Assembly (NCBI GenBank): GCA_023459655.1
Contig: JAEWTE010000032.1
Span: forward strand, 1-21,762
Direction: 5' to 3'
DNA length: 21,762 nucleotides
Source of the DNA: Candidatus Parcubacteria bacterium
GTDB lineage: Bacteria > Patescibacteriota > Patescibacteriia > Patescibacteriales > Patescibacteriaceae
Part shown: positions 20,303 through 21,762 of the stretch, piece after piece
Layout of the letters: each line of letters starts with the position of its first letter
Numbering within the stretch: the first letter of the stretch is position 1
Notes under the pieces: model-generated
Told to the model about the DNA's origin: nothing
What the model saw: the letters and a program-made list of their open reading frames with translations, nothing else
Databases searched by the model: none
Made by a program: the position numbers and the translations under genes

Positions 20303-21762
20303 ATGGAGGCCGGGCGCCTCTGGCAGGTGGCACCGGTTTTAGCTGACCGTAATCCCAAGTTAGCTGAGCTGGATTTGCCAGAAATTATTGAACAGATACT
20401 GTATAATCGAGATTTGCGTGAGTTAGGGGTAGTGCGCCAGTTTTTAGGCTTAGAACCATTTAATTGTCAGCCAGGTCGCCTTAGTCAATTACTAGAGGCA
20501 GTTGAACGAATTGTTGAGCATATTAAGGTTGGCAATCTAATCGTCGTTTATGGCGATTATGATGCTGACGGGGTGACGGCTAGCACTATTTTATTGGAAA
20601 CCCTAACTGCTTTAAAAGCTAAAACTAGAATTTGGCTACCTGACCGAATAACTGAAGGTTATGGTTTAAATAAAACAGCCATTGATGAATTGGCTGAAGC
20701 TGGAGCTAAGTTGATTATTACGGTTGATACGGGTATCCGCAATAAGGAAGAGATTGCTTATGCCCAGACCAAGGGTTTAGAAGTTATTGTTACCGACCAT
20801 CATCGTGAATCGCCTGATTCAGCTGATTGGCCGGACTGTTTAGTGATTGATCCGACGATGGTTAAAGAAGATTATCCTTGTAAATTTTTAGCTGGTGTCG
20901 GAGTGGCCTTTAAAATGGTCCAGGCTCTTTTGGAACGCTCTACTTTGGACAGTTCTCAGAAACAAAGCTTGGAACGCCGTTGTCTTGATTTAGTGGCCCT
21001 AGGAACGATTGCTGATTGTGTGCCATTAGCTGGCGAAAATCGCTTATTAGTTAAGCAAGGTATTGAAGTATTAAATGAATGGCGCCGAGTTGGTTTGCGT
21101 GAATTAGCCCGAGTGGCTCAGATTAATGGTGAAGTTAACGAATGGAATATTAGTTGGCAATTAACTCCGCGTATTAATGTCGCTGGTCGCCTAGATCATG
21201 CTAATACTGCTTATCGCTTATTAACAACAACCGATCAGGTTGAAGCGGCTCAGTTAGCTGATGATTTGAATCAGAAAAATATAGAGCGTCAGCAAAAAAC
21301 TCAAGAGATTGTTGATTTTTGTTTAAATGAATTATTAGAATTGCAAGCTGAAGACAGTTTATTGACCTTTGTTAGTCCGCGTCAAGAACCGTGGCCAGAG
21401 GGGATTATTGGCTTGGTGGCTGGTCGTTTGTCAGAAAAAACCGCTAAGCCGGTTTTAGTAATTGCTAAAAGTGAAAATGGCTATAAAGGCTCAGGCCGCA
21501 GTAATGTAGAAAATTTTAGCCTAATTGCTCAATTAGAAGAAGTGGCCGCCGATTTAGATCGTTTTGGTGGTCATGCCGGGGCCTGTGGTTTTAGTTTGAC
21601 TGTTCAACAATTACCTAATTTTTTAATCAATATTAAAAAGTTGGCAACAATCAAATTGGCTGGTTTAGATTTGCGACCAAAATTATTGGTTGATGGTGAA
21701 TTATCGGCTGACCAGATCGATTTATCTTTAGCCCAATGGTTAGAAAAATTAGCACCATTTGG
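20303..21762 (+). CDS. recJ: RecJ single-stranded-DNA exonuclease (C-terminus beyond the window)
   Basis: RecJ is a 5'-3' single-strand DNA exonuclease in recombination and repair. The frame starts at ATG 20303 and is open for 486 codons to the window edge; family members are about 560-580 residues. DHH-family motifs are in order: VVYGDYDADGVTA (motif I), TVDTGIRN (where VDNGI or VDCGI is usual), VTDHH (motif III), ALGTIADCVPL (motif IV), then NVAGRLDHA and the DHHA1 motif FGGHAGACGF. SGRSNVENFSL is also typical. The OB-fold region is partly present at the right edge. The Asn-to-Thr change in motif II is a small deviation. It follows the 38-aa gene by one base, in the lepA operon. Confidence 0.95.
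   Translation, partial: MEAGRLWQVAPVLADRNPKLAELDLPEIIEQILYNRDLRELGVVRQFLGLEPFNCQPGRLSQLLEAVERIVEHIKVGNLIVVYGDYDADGVTASTILLETLTALKAKTRIWLPDRITEGYGLNKTAIDELAEAGAKLIITVDTGIRNKEEIAYAQTKGLEVIVTDHHRESPDSADWPDCLVIDPTMVKEDYPCKFLAGVGVAFKMVQALLERSTLDSSQKQSLERRCLDLVALGTIADCVPLAGENRLLVKQGIEVLNEWRRVGLRELARVAQINGEVNEWNISWQLTPRINVAGRLDHANTAYRLLTTTDQVEAAQLADDLNQKNIERQQKTQEIVDFCLNELLELQAEDSLLTFVSPRQEPWPEGIIGLVAGRLSEKTAKPVLVIAKSENGYKGSGRSNVENFSLIAQLEEVAADLDRFGGHAGACGFSLTVQQLPNFLINIKKLATIKLAGLDLRPKLLVDGELSADQIDLSLAQWLEKLAPF

Overview
The window is a gene-dense, AT-rich bacterial chromosome segment. Its traits are strongly biased codon use (TTA, ATT, GAT), almost no spacer between genes, few Shine-Dalgarno sites in front of housekeeping genes, a single-copy complement of core functions, and many membrane or exported proteins of unknown function. 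Together with the repeat family ending in YYLGRPADAF in two exported proteins, this best fits a member of the Candidate Phyla Radiation (Patescibacteria, Parcubacteria-like). That placement is an inference from style and gene content, not from a marker-gene tree. The long reading frames contain no in-frame TGA, so the standard bacterial code (11) applies rather than the TGA=Gly code of Gracilibacteria/Absconditabacteria.

Layout. 1-2144 (-): most of uvrA, running off the left edge. 2223-2724 (+): an isolated, SD-led unknown gene with its own promoter and terminator. 2738-2891 (-): tRNA-Pro(CGG) and tRNA-Ala(CGC). 2975-5956 (-): the CCA-adding enzyme and an exported transglutaminase-like protein. 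6001-8099 (+): a repeat-bearing phosphodiester glycosidase (NAGPA) domain protein, a DUF167 protein and QueH. 8146-16868 (+): a long operon-like run of PilT, slipin, a Trp-rich membrane protein, an HtrA-like protein, Pgk, enolase, an iPGM-like protein and MurJ, opened by an extended -10 promoter and closed by a strong terminator. 16987-17978 (+): a Nudix protein and an overlapping unknown gene. 18001-18328 (+): a self-contained transcription unit with promoter, SD-led 39-aa ORF, two multi-branched RNA domains and an intrinsic terminator. 18385-21762 (+): lepA, a 38-aa membrane peptide and most of recJ.

The most unusual content is threefold. First, the gene after enolase is an iPGM-like protein that has lost the phosphotransferase insert domain and almost every metal-binding or catalytic residue. 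Second, the PDZ protein upstream of pgk looks like an HtrA protease whose catalytic Ser and His are gone. Two apparent pseudoenzymes thus sit in one operon, beside a Pgk with substitutions at two substrate-binding arginines. Third, the 18.0-18.33 kb unit is a candidate previously undescribed structured RNA, possibly dual-function (peptide plus RNA).

Two translation styles coexist. The housekeeping operons have no SD, and several promoters sit so close to the ATG that the messages would be leaderless or nearly so (lepA, the NAGPA-domain gene, pilT). The unknown gene at 2290, the Nudix pair and the 39-aa ORF have clear SD sequences and less biased codons.
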